From positions 1,860,001 to 1,924,000 of the forward strand of contig NC_085883.1 of the NCBI RefSeq assembly GCF_035222275.1: a stretch of 64,000 bases of DNA, written 5' to 3'. This document shows, one piece after another, positions 1 through 9,575 of this stretch. Origin of the DNA: Podospora bellae-mahoneyi. Its lineage: Eukaryota; Ascomycota; Sordariomycetes; Sordariales; Podosporaceae. How positions within the stretch are numbered: position 1 is the first letter of the stretch; every line of letters starts with the position of its first letter. Position numbers and translations under genes: made by a program. The notes under the pieces were generated by a model. It saw only the letters and a list, made by a program, of their open reading frames with translations. It had not been told where the DNA came from and made no database searches.

Positions 1-472
1 CAAGATGGCCGGCACCGAAGACGGCATCCTCGAGCCCCAGGCGACTTTCTCGTCTTGCTTCGCCCAGCCCTTCCTCGCTCTGCATCCCATGCGCTACGCA
101 AAGATGCTCGCGCAAAAGATCGAGGCCCACGGCGCCAACGCCTGGCTGCTCAACACCGGCTGGGTGGGCGCCGGTTTCTCCCAGGGCGGCAAGCGCTGCC
201 CGCTCAAGTACACACGCGCCATCCTCGACGCGATCCACTCTGGCGAGCTGGCCAAGGTGGAGTATGAGAACTATGGTGTTTTCAACCTGCAGGTTCCCAA
301 GACTTGCCCCGGCGTGCCGGACGAGCTGTTGAATCCTCAGAATGCCTGGACTGCGGGGGCCGACAGCTTCAAGGCTGAGGTTACCAAGCTTGGTGGGCTT
401 TTCTTGGAGAATTTCAAAAAGTATGAGAGCGAGGCAACGGATGATGTGAGGGCTGCTGCGCCGGTTGTTTAA
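1..472 (+). CDS. pck1: Phosphoenolpyruvate carboxykinase (ATP), C-terminal part
   Basis: This is the last ~156 codons of ATP-dependent PEP carboxykinase, the cytosolic enzyme that converts oxaloacetate and ATP to PEP, CO2 and ADP and controls entry to gluconeogenesis. The gene is cut by the window start; codons are in frame from base 2. Recognisable family blocks are AGTEDGILEP near the start, the FSSCFAQPFLALHP block, LLNTGWVGAGFSQGGKRCPL and FNLQVPKTCPGVPDELLNP. They match the C-terminal third of yeast Pck1 / Aspergillus AcuF in order and spacing. The nucleotide-binding P-loop lies upstream and is not visible. The stop is at 470-472, followed by a T-rich 3' flank. The family call is near certain; the name follows yeast usage (Neurospora acu-6, Aspergillus acuF). 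Confidence 0.96.
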   Translation, partial: KMAGTEDGILEPQATFSSCFAQPFLALHPMRYAKMLAQKIEAHGANAWLLNTGWVGAGFSQGGKRCPLKYTRAILDAIHSGELAKVEYENYGVFNLQVPKTCPGVPDELLNPQNAWTAGADSFKAEVTKLGGLFLENFKKYESEATDDVRAAAPVV

Positions 473-930
473 GTTTGGGGCGGGAAAGCATTACCAGCAT
501 GAGATGGCGTTTTTTTTTGAGACTGCTTTGGATATAAGCATGGGTTTTTTTCCCCTTTCTTTCATATGGCTTTTTTTTTCTTTTCTCTTTCGACGCCAGC
601 CTGGTTTTTTTTTGTCGCGCAGTACGCGGCGAGATGATGGGAATTACATGTTTGATATGAGAACACTTTTTTCTCGTTTTGGTTTAGGAAAAAAGGGGAT
701 TAGATGAGAGAAGGGGTCAGTCATTACTGGACCAGGGGCGCTCTTGTGAGGCCTTTTCTGTTTATATATATAGTGTGTTGAAGTAATCAAGTCAGTTCGG
801 AACACTTTTTGACCGTTGTGTGTGATGTGATTGTGAGCTTTTATTCCTGGTGATTCCGTTTCACATCATATACCCACAACAGACAACTTTATCCAAAAAA
901 CCAAATAAAATTTCACCCCTATCCATCCAT
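473..930. other. Convergent 3' intergenic region (PEPCK / P450)
   Basis: This stretch lies between two stop codons facing each other. It has long T runs (around 510-690) that fit 3' UTR and polyadenylation signals for the + strand gene, and a TATATATATA tract near 763. No coding potential is seen. Confidence 0.6.
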
Positions 931-2547
931 CTATCTCCCCGTCGTCTCCCCCCTCCTCCTAACAAAAACAGGCAACCCCCCCTCCATAGGCAGCGTCAAG
1001 CTATCCCCACTCCTCCTCTCTTGTCCTCCTTCCCAAGCCCCCTCAAACTCCCACCCCCAAGCCACAACAGGAATAACCTGCACCGCAATCCCCTCGGCCA
1101 TTTTTCTTCCCAAACAACTCCTCGCCCCCCCGTAAAAAACCGGAAACTCGGCCGCGCCCTTGTGTTTGATTGTCCCATTTTCATCCAGCCACCTCTCCGG
1201 TCTAAACTGATCCGCGTCCTCCCCCCAGGTCAGCCTGCTCCTCTGCATAGCCCAGAGACACCACACCAGCACGCTGTCCTTTGGGAGAAACGTCCCGTCT
1301 GGGAGTGTGGTAGCTGCCTGGGCTTGGCGAATCTCAAATGGGATGGGGGGGTAAAGGCGAAGAGATTCGTAAAAGACTGCGAGAGAGTACGGTGCTGAAA
1401 GGGGGGTCAGGACTGCGGGGGAAAAGGGAAGGGAGGAGGAGGTGGTGTCAAGCGGGGCTTGTTCTCTAGCAAGAACACCCCTGACCTCGTCTCGGATTTT
1501 GGCCAAAACTTCTGGGTGAGAGAGCAGCAAGTAAAACGTCCAGGTTAGTGCCTGGCCTGTGGTGTCACGGCCTGCGGAGAGGTACGTCAAGGCCGCGTCG
1601 GCGACGGTGGAGGGGGAGTCGGGGATTGCGGACAAGAGGGATTGGATTAGTGATCCTGAGATGGAGTCTAGTTTCTCGCTATCGGGCGAGGTGGAAGGCG
1701 GGGGGGAACAGGAAATGGATTTGGCGTCTCGCATGGCGCGGGACACAATTTCGAGGCCGAATTTTTTGACGGTGGAAATGGATTGGCGGAACTTGTGGCC
1801 AAAAAAGAACTCGGTTAGGGGGTATAGGGGGTTTTGGAAGCGCTGGGCTGTGCAGCCCGAGGCGTGGTCGAAGGAGGAGGAGAAGGGGGAGGAGAAGTGC
1901 ATTTCCATCTGGACGGGAGGTCAGTCACCACGAACATGGAAAGGGGAGGAATGAGGGGGTACATTGTAAGCCATCTTCCCCATAAGCTTGGTGGTAATCT
2001 CATGAAAAACATCCTGCAGATCCACCACCTGGTCTGGCTTGGCCGTCTCGAGCTCCTTGACGCTCTCAGACAAATACTGCGGGAGAGCCACATCGGTCAA
2101 GACCCGCAGGTTGGCCGTGTTGAGAAAGCTCAGGCCGGCTTTGCGCTGGAGTTTCCAAAAGTCACCATCCGCATTGATGATGCCATTCCCGAAAAGGTCC
2201 CAGGAGCGGGTTTTGACAAAGTTGCCTTTGGTGAAGAGACCTTCGTGCTTGAAGACGTAGTCGAGGTTTTTGGGATCGTGGATGAGCACGCCTGGGGGGA
2301 GGGTTGGGACTGTGAGGGCGAGGGTCTCGTAGCCGAATTGGCGCTGGCATTTGTCGAACCAGCTGAGGAGGTTCCAGCGGGGTTGGAGGAATTGTATGCC
2401 GTTACCCACGAGGGGGAGGGTGTCGGGTGGGTTCCGTAGAGGCTCCCCGTTGCGTCGTATGGCTTTCTTTCCTAGGAGTGCGCGGACTAGCAGCGCAAAG
2501 ACTACCCCCGCGAGGAGGTAATGCGCCGAACCTAGAAAGAGGCCCAT
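931..2547 (-). CDS. Cytochrome P450 monooxygenase, microsomal
   Basis: Two exons, 2547-1963 and 1908-931, are joined across a 54-nt GT-AG intron (phase 0, after ...KMAYN) and give 520 aa, a normal P450 length. The N-terminus has a hydrophobic anchor (about residues 5-25) and a proline-rich hinge (PPDTLPLVGNG), so ER membrane attachment is expected. Visible signatures are the C-helix W..xR (WKLQR), the I-helix AGRDTT (about 307-312), the K-helix ExxR in ESLRLYPP (about 376-379), FRPERW, and the heme loop FYGGARSCLG with the axial cysteine near residue 460. The overall look (NADGDFWKLQRK, AGRDTT, LPKDSVLV) resembles the CYP52/CYP86-type fatty-acid or alkane omega-hydroxylase clan, but the substrate cannot be told from sequence alone. 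The upstream neighbour is divergent with a 716-bp shared promoter region. Confidence 0.95.
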
Positions 2548-3263
2548 TGTGAGGATATGGCTACCTGGGACGCATAGAGTGCGAGTGTGTGTGTTGAGGG
2601 AACCTAAGGAGGAGTTCTTAGGTTATGACGGTGTCTCAGTAAACCAACAGTGCTGACGTTGCTCTCACCAAACCCGCCCTTGGACTTATAAGACAAAGGT
2701 TATGCAAGGTGTTTAGGCGAGCCAATTGCGGCAGCGGTAATGAATCTCGATAGCAAACGTGGCTGCACAGAAAATCCGATCTGAACTGTCCAATTGATCC
2801 CGGGTATCGTGTTAAGTTGAAGGTCGACTTTGGATGGTTGTCCATCTGTAGGGTGTGGGATCTTAACGGGCGGTTGACATCAGGCTTGGCAAGGTCGCAC
2901 GAACTGCCATCGCTTGCAGGAAGATTTGCACGGGTTGGGGGCAGACAGGGGGTGGCCCAGGGCTCAAAGCAGGATGCATTCACTGCAGAAAGCTTGGAGG
3001 TGTTGCTCCTTTTCCACCACTCTCATCCATAACGTCATACAAGGGAGCTAGGGCCATGATTGACTCTTCCACCACAGCTTGAGCTACCTATTCTTGTCCA
3101 ACCACGAAAAAAAACGTCGATTGGTCCTCGGAAGGAATTCCTCATTCCCATTGTGATACCTACCATTCCCGACCCGGTCCCAAAACATTCGAATCCCTTC
3201 AACGTCCAACCATCTCCAACTAACCTACACCAACCAACCAGCCAGCCCACCAACCAGCCCACC
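2548..3263. promoter_or_regulatory. Divergent promoter region, P450 / methyltransferase-like gene
   Basis: A 716-bp gap separates two start codons on opposite strands. Just before the + strand start there is a C/A-rich leader with repeated CAACCAACCAGCC units (about 3220-3262), a common look for fungal 5' UTRs. I see no other gene. Confidence 0.5.
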
Positions 3264-4237
3264 ATGGCACCTCTCCTACCCCGAATGCAGGTCTTTGAGA
3301 TAGCAGACCAAGAATGGTATCATCATCCCCTTCCTCCCTCGCTCTCTCACACACAACATCGATCTAACAACTATCCAGGTTCCCCCAATTCCTCCGCACC
3401 CACATGCAAGCCGCCCTAACAGCAGCCTGGACAACCCACATCCCCCTCCTCCAATCCTCCTCCCCCGCCCGCATCGTCGCCCGTCTCCTCTCCCACCACC
3501 TCGGCCCCTCTATTCACAACTACACCTTCATCGACTTTTGCGCCGGTGCCGGCGGCCCAACCCCCTCAATAGAGAAACACCTCAACGCCTCCATTTCCAC
3601 CTCCCCCCCCTCCTACGCCGAAGCAGCCACCGCCCCCCCACCGGTCCAATTCATCCTCACCGACCTCCACCCCCACCCGGCCCTCTGGTCCGCCGCCGCC
3701 TCTGCCTCCCCTAACCTGTCTTATGTCTCGTCTTCTGTCGACGCGAGCAACGTCCCCCAGCACTTGATCAATGACCAGAAGCAAAAAGGGAAGAAGGTTT
3801 TCAGATTGTTCAACCTTGCCTTTCACCACTTTGACGACACCCTCGCGAGAAAAATCCTCCGAAACACGCTCGAGACCAGCGACGGGTTTGGCATCTTTGA
3901 ACTGCAGGACCGGTCTCTGTCGGGGTTTTTGGCGTGCTGTTTGTTCGGTCTTGGGGCGATGGTCATGGCGCCTTACTATGCTTTTTTGTGGGGGGCTCCG
4001 TTGGCGCTGGTGTGGACGTATCTGGTGCCGGCGCTGCCGGCGGTCTTGGTTTTTGATGGGTGGATGTCTAGTCTCAGGACGAGGACGGTGGGGGAGGTGA
4101 AAGATTTAATGGGGAGTTGCGGGTTGGGGGAGGGGGAAATAAGGAAGTGGGAGGTTAGGAGTGGGACGGAGAGGTTTATTCCTGGGGTGGGGTATGTCAA
4201 TTGGATTATTGTTACGAGGAAGGGGAGTCAAGAGTAG
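3264..4237 (+). CDS. Methyltransferase-like protein with membrane segments
   Basis: Exon 1 is 3264-3316 and exon 2 is 3379-4237, joined over a 62-nt intron (TG|G makes a Trp codon), giving 303 aa that begin MAPLLPRMQVFEIADQEWFPQ. Residues about 55-75 (FIDFCAGAGGPTPSIE) look like motif I of a class I SAM-dependent methyltransferase, followed by an acidic-loop candidate (ILTDLHPH) and LFNLAFHHFDD as a possible motif IV. About residues 185-235 hold two hydrophobic stretches (FLACCLFGLGAMVMAPYYAF and LALVWTYLVPALPAVLVF), suggesting membrane association. The C-terminal RSGTERFIPGVGYVNWIIVTRK is methyltransferase-like again. No substrate can be assigned. It is probably a conserved fungal protein of unknown role. 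The start is supported by splice-frame continuity and the absence of an upstream in-frame ATG in the exon. Confidence 0.8.
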
Positions 4238-4459
4238 GGAGAAAGGGTTGTAGGATAGGGATGGTGTGAGTATTGGGCAGTAGACATCATATATTGGGAG
4301 GGTTGATCGTAGATGGCCCGAGTTTACAAAGCCATGATGGCTGGCCAACCGGGGCATAATTCAGTTCTTGGGTATCAACAACATACATACATAGATGCAT
4401 CTTACAGCCCATGCAATCCAAAAGCATCAATATGACAAAAAGCACAGAAAAAAAGAAAA

Positions 4460-5055
4460 TCACTTCTTGGACATCATCAACCTCAAAAACTCATCCTCGT
4501 CCACACCCCCCTTGCCACTCGCGTCAAACTCCTCCACCATGGCGATGATGTCCGCGTCCGGTATGTTGTTCCCGACTTGTTTGCTCACTCGTCTCAGGTC
4601 ATCTTGTGTGATCATGCCCTTTCCGTCCACGTCAAACAGTCTGAACGCTCTTCTCAGCTCTTCCCGGGGATCTCGCTGCCGTATTAGCGTGCCGGCGATG
4701 GCCTGGACGACGGGGAGGCTGAAGAGGCGGTAGATGGGGGGGCAGTCCTGGTCGTGGGTCCAGGAGGGGGGTTTCTGGCCGTGGCGGATGAGGAGGTCGA
4801 AGGTCTGGGCTTTGGGGAGCTCGAAGCCGAGGGCGCGGAGGACGAAGCGGAACTCTTCGTAGGAGAGGTAGGAGTCTTTGTTCGAGTCGAAGAGGTCGAA
4901 CTGTGGGGAATTAGTATAGGAGGGGATGGATGGGGGGAAGGGGGAAGTACGGCTTCGCTGACGCGTGTTTTTTGCTCGTCGGAGAGCTTGTTGTAGTCTT
5001 CTCTTGAGGGGGTGGCGTATTGGATTGCGCCGCGGCCGGGGTTGGAGGAGGCCAT
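4460..5055 (-). CDS. cdc31: Centrin (Cdc31-type EF-hand protein)
   Basis: Exons 5055-4951 and 4900-4460 are joined by a 50-nt intron (phase 0, after ...TRVSEA) to give 181 aa. Centrin is the calcium-binding protein of the spindle pole body half-bridge and of nuclear-pore mRNA export complexes. EF-hand loops are visible at about 40-51 (DSNKDSYLSYEE), 125-136 (DVDGKGMITQDD) and 161-172 (DASGKGGVDEDE). The second EF-hand region (about 75-101) is not a canonical loop and carries an insertion with GQKPPSWTHDQDCPP. The C-terminal half, with RRAFRLFD and DLRRVSKQVG, is the centrin hallmark. The N-terminus (MASSNPGRGAIQYATPSRED) is short and basic/polar. It is divergent from BUD22 over 557 bp. Confidence 0.93.
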
Positions 5056-5612
5056 TGCTGCCGTTTTTTTTTTTTGGGGGTTGGATGGGAAAAGCGGAGG
5101 ACAGGTTGGGTTGTGCGCCGGGGTGTTTGAACAAAACTAAACAATTGTTACAAAAGAAGGTTGTTTGGGTTCGCTAAAGACAAGAGAGAGCTCTCTGGTG
5201 TAGCTAGCGAGGCGAAAGGGAGGGAAGAATGCTGTCGTCTCTCGGTGTAGCTGAAAGCGGGTTATCCCGATGTTCCCTTTTCGGTACTATAAGCTTTCGA
5301 GCTTTGCTTTTGGTCTAGAATTCCACAACGGTTCGTTGGGTTCGTCAAAAATGTGATGGAGAATTGGAGATGGAGAACAAAGAAACGGAACGGTTTGTTG
5401 CTTGGGCACACACGCACGCGCGCGCGTTGCCCACTTTACGCGTTCGCACAAACCCCCGGTCAGTGATTTATGCCAAGCCGCCATGCTGTGGGAGCCCCGC
5501 TGAAATTTACTTTAAGGATCCATCGAGAAGCTTCGCAGCTTGAAGCAAAAACAACATGAATTGCGCCAGAACATAAAAACTACCAACGATAGAATCAGTA
5601 AAAAAAAGAAAA
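5056..5612. promoter_or_regulatory. Divergent promoter region, centrin / BUD22
   Basis: A 557-bp gap separates two start codons. It includes a T/A-rich tract next to the centrin start (complement of the run of T at about 5065-5075), an alternating purine-pyrimidine ACGCGCGCGCG stretch near 5413-5425, and an A-rich leader immediately before the BUD22 ATG. No coding feature is seen. Confidence 0.5.
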
Positions 5613-7160
5613 ATGGTTAAACGAAAACGCGGCGATGACGACTCCTCTCTCAATGTCTCTGCTGTGTTTTTCAAGCATCGCGACGAGGTCTTCCGCGCCA
5701 TCAAGAACGCCAAAGGCCGCGAGCGCCAGCGACAGAGCAAACGGTTGAAGGATGCGAGGTCGACCCCGGATAAGAAGGCGAGGATAGAGAAGGAGATTGT
5801 TGTTCTTAACGTGGGTTTTGATAGATATTCTTGTGAGAGGCGATACATGATACTGATGCAAGTATAGTCCCTGGACCTTCACCAAACCGCCCATGCCCAC
5901 CTTTGCTCGTCCCTCCTCCGAGTCAAGAGTATCGCCGAACATGAGAAGCTACCAAACGAGATCAAAAGCGGTGTACCAAAACCTGAGCTCACCGAGGAGG
6001 AAAGAGCGGCGTTGCACAATGTCACCAGCGCGCTGTACAGTCATGCGGGCGTGAAAGAGGCGGTGGCTAAGGCGCTGGAAGATGTCTGCAAGGCGCTGTG
6101 TGTTTCCGTTCCGGAGAAGAAGGGCAGGGGGAAGAAGGAGAGGCTTGAAGGGAAGGAGGGAGTAAAAGAAACGTCAGAGCCGAAGAAGGCGAAGAGCGAC
6201 AGGAAGGAAAAGAAAGAGAAGGATACCAAACAGGATAAGGTCAAGGACCTCCCAGTAGCAGATGACAGCGAGGGAGAGGACGAGGATATCAACTACGGAG
6301 AATATGTAGACGAAACTGTCGTCTCCCGCATGGCCGACCTCCTCGGCTCAAGCTCAGAAGACGAAGACGACGAAGAAGAGAAGATGAAGCTCGCAAAACG
6401 CCAAACCAAAACAAAGAAAGCACTACCAAAAGAGCTGGATCCAATGGAAATCACGTCCGACGAAGAAGGTGGCGACGAGGCAGATTCCGACGACGATTCC
6501 GATGACGACCTCGACCCGATGCAAATAACCGACGATGAGGCCGACGAAGAAAACGACAATGAAGAAAGCGAGGACGAATTTGGCGGCTTCAGTGATTCCA
6601 ACCAAAGCTCAGCCAGTGACAGCGACAGTGAAGAAGAAAAGGAAGAGGAAGACCAACAAAGCGACGCCTCGTCATCGGCACAGTCTCCGCCGCCAAAGAA
6701 GAGCAAAAGAGCCGCCAAGGTCGAAGTAAACGGCTCAACCTTTCTGCCGTCCCTAATGGGAGGTTACATTTCGGGCTCGGAATCAGCCTCGGACGTCGAC
6801 CTCGCTCCCACCCGCAAGAACCGCCGTGGTCAGCGGGCGAGACAGGCCATCTGGGAAAAGAAGTTTAAGGAACAGGCCAAGCACCTTAAAAAGCAGCAGG
6901 AAAAGCGGGATTCGGGCTGGGATCTGAAGAGGGGTGCTGTGGATGGAGACAACAAGCCGTGGAAGAAGGGTATCAAGAACCCCTTCAAGGCTACGGGTGC
7001 GAACGATGCGGCTGTCAAGAAGGAGGAGGAGCCGCCGAAGAAGGATAGGAAGAGAGATGATCTTGGCACGTTGCATCCCAGTTGGGAGGCGAGGAGGTTG
7101 GCCAAGGAGAAGGAGAAGCTTACTGCTCCGTTTGAGGGGAAGAAGATCACTTTTGACTAA
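5613..7160 (+). CDS. bud22: Bud22-family ribosome biogenesis protein
   Basis: Exons 5613-5810 and 5868-7160 are joined by a 57-nt intron (phase 0) to give 496 aa. Bud22 (SRFBP1 in animals) is a nucleolar factor for 40S subunit / 18S rRNA maturation. The N-terminal ~150 residues are helical and basic (KHRDEVFRAIKNAKGRERQR, then SLDLHQTAHAHLCSSLLRVK across the splice). The middle (about 165-330) is a Lys/Glu/Asp/Ser-rich disordered stretch with many acidic runs. The C-terminus carries the family's most conserved part: ARQAIWEKKFKEQAKHLKKQ, then LHPSWEARRLAKEKE, and the terminal FEGKKITFD. The acidic low-complexity centre is normal for nucleolar proteins. Confidence in the family is high; the exact start is supported by the Lys-rich MVKRKRG beginning. 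Confidence 0.92.
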
Positions 7161-7689
7161 GTTTTGTTGGATTGTTCTGATGAGAGGTAGCCTGCAGGTT
7201 GCTGTCGCTCACGATCAGAAAGGGACGGAAGTAATCATGAATCAAGTCGGTCTTGATGTTAGCTATGGGTGTACCACTGAACTAAGAAGCAAGTATAAAT
7301 CTTGCTGTCCCAAACGCCCCTCATCAAGTGTCAGGTTTGCCCTCGCGTGCATGTGGGCTTCGTTAGGCAGTCCACAGACCTTGGGAAATATTTGAGAGCT
7401 GTTGAGTGTGATATCAATAGGCTTTCGCTCGATAAAGGGCGCGGAGTTACAGACGCTTCATTATTTGAGTCTCTTTTATCAATAAGCCTGACGTATATAG
7501 TTCATTTAAAATGAGCTAACAAACGCTGGCTCCCCTAGACCCCCCTTTTTTCCCCGGTAGCTTAAGTATCGAGGATAGGGAGATCTTAGGTAGGTAGGTG
7601 TCTAAGCACACTGTGCGCTATGAGAAGGGATATTTGAAAATGCCAGGCAGAGTGTGTCTGGTAATGAGGTACGAAGGCCTGTTGGATAT

Positions 7690-7960
7690 CTGTAGAGGCG
7701 TACTAATCTATGTTTAAGGATGATTAAATATATTTAAAGCAAAAGGCCTATTAATTATAGCCAACTGAAAAAAAATTCGTGGCTAAAATACTTATAGAAA
7801 TTATTTAAAATTAAAGTAAGTCAGAAATAAAATGATTTTAAAATATAAGTAAGGTATGGTAAGTATATGTTATATTATTAATATAGTTAAGAGGATTATA
7901 GGATTTAGAGGAAAGGGATTTATTACTTTAACGACGAAAATAGGGGTACATAGGGGGTGG
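7690..7960. repeat. AT-rich, TpA-rich island (possible RIP-degraded repeat relic)
   Basis: Base composition changes abruptly from the surrounding mixed sequence to A/T-dominated DNA full of TA, TTAA and ATAT steps, with few CA or TG steps relative to TA. Stops occur in every frame. This is the look of repeat-induced point mutation on an old transposon copy in Sordariomycetes, but no element family is recognisable and the island is short. Confidence 0.5.
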
Positions 7961-8498
7961 AGTGGCAGGAAGACTCTCCCTATGACTTTGCACAAATCAC
8001 CTATTCTCCAACAGTTAATAGGTAACGCTAATGTGTAATTTAGCTGGTATATGACCCATGCATCGCTTTATGTTATTTTCTAGATTCAAGGTACTGTAGG
8101 ATGTTCATGTTGCGCGACAGTCGTTCTCTCCCAGATTTTGAATTTGCATATATCAGATGAGAAGTTTTTCCAGTCACGACTTCTAAAGACTTGATATACA
8201 GAAGGTCAGCAGGTGCTTGGATCCTTGTCTTGAGGTGTAAGACTCACTCAGTTCCCTAAGCTTTGCCAGAATCTGCACAAGGTCTCTTTTGAAAAGGGGC
8301 TCCATGGCAGCTGGGGATCCAAATACAAGATACTGACAAATTGAGCTAAATGCCCATTTCAAATAGAACCTTCTGCTTGACTATCTGAATTGCCTCTCAG
8401 ATTCAAACCTTCCACTGAAGCAGCCGTTCCTGCCAGTCCGAAGCACTTCTGGGTCACAGGTTAATGTAAATAGGACTTCCTCTCGTCACTGGGCCATA

Positions 8499-8870
8499 TT
8501 CAAATTGCACCTTCCTCAGATCAGTCAAATTTGCAGTCTCTCTCAATAGATGCTGAAGTTCATTCTTCTTCCACCCACCTACAAAGACTTTCTCTCGTCA
8601 TGAAGATTGGCAGTCTCTTCTCAAGCTTGATGCCGGAATCTCTCCTCTTCCACATATCTACAAATACTTCCTCTTCCCACCTCTCATCTTGTGCTCTCGT
8701 TCAAACAGTCTGAACAACCAACTACTTACCCCCTTCCTCTTATCACCCAGTTAGGCAGAATCGCACTTTCCTCATGCCAGTTGAATTCCCAATCTATTTT
8801 CAGGCTTGATGCCAAACTCTTTCTTCTCCCACCGCCTTACAAATACTTCCTCTCTCCGTCCCATCTCAAG
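8499..8870. repeat. Degenerate tandem repeats, C/T-rich
   Basis: At least three diverged copies of one unit can be lined up by eye: from about 8499, 8605 and 8757. Shared landmarks are a GCAxxTTCCTCA start, then CAGTCTCTTCTCAAGCTTGA or its variants (8534, 8611, 8790), then TTCTTCCACC, then TACAAATACTTCCTCTC (near 8580, 8661 and 8840). A fainter match precedes them near 8470. Anchor spacing is about 77 nt between the first two copies and about 179 nt between the second and third. Confidence 0.6.
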
Positions 8871-9575
8871 TTTCTCACACAAACAGCCTTGGGTCCTAGA
8901 TCGCGAGACAGTCTGAACCACCGCGGGCTTCTGTGGCCTATCTTTACACTCTACCTTTCCATCCTCGTTCCTCAATTTTATCTCTACTCACACTCCCTAT
9001 CGACTCCCACAACCGACTTTCGTAGGTAACCTACTTCCATAACTTTTGCCGACCTACCTCCACAGCGAGGTCCAGTCTCTGACCTACTCCATCAGTCTTC
9101 ATCTCGACAACCCTCTCTCATCGCCATCCAATCTCTCACCTTGCTCCTGCCCCCTGAAACATCATCCTCCAAAGCAGTTCCCAACGACAAAAATCCTGCC
9201 CATCACTATCGCAACAACAGGCAGGAGGGGCTCTCATATCAGTAGAATCTCCCGTTTTCTTCCCTCCAGCTTTGTTATCGTTCCTCAGCCTCTGGACTGA
9301 TCTCACGACCATCTACTAACCCACATTTCTTCTCTCAAAAGTCTTATTACTTCCTTCTATTGCTTTCAACTGAGCGAGGCCTACTCAGCTCCCTTTGCCA
9401 TCTCTTCAACTCGATCTCTCTGTCTGGGTCTACCTACCCACCTAAACCATCAACCACACGCGTATCGACGGATCCAACAAGACATCAGGGTTATTAACCG
9501 AGGCGTATCAACTTGCAATTCAGGCCTGATTTGTTTATGGTGTAGGTCTTTTTCATCTTTGAAAGAGGCCTAACA

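Larger units (their letters stand above)
7161..9575. other. Gene-free stretch: BUD22 3' flank, AT-rich island, C/T-rich leader
   Basis: No gene is recognised in these 2.4 kb. From 7161 to about 7500 is the BUD22 3' flank. From 7690 to 7960 the DNA turns strongly AT-rich. From about 8450 to 8900 there are degenerate tandem repeats, and from about 9000 to 9560 a C/T-rich stretch that looks like promoter and 5' leader of the next + strand gene. A TAGGTAGGTAGGT tract lies at 7587-7599. Confidence 0.6.

Noticed and set aside
1834-2439. 201-codon + frame
   Set aside because: It is antisense to the first P450 exon and crosses the P450 intron; P450 motifs on the other strand are decisive.
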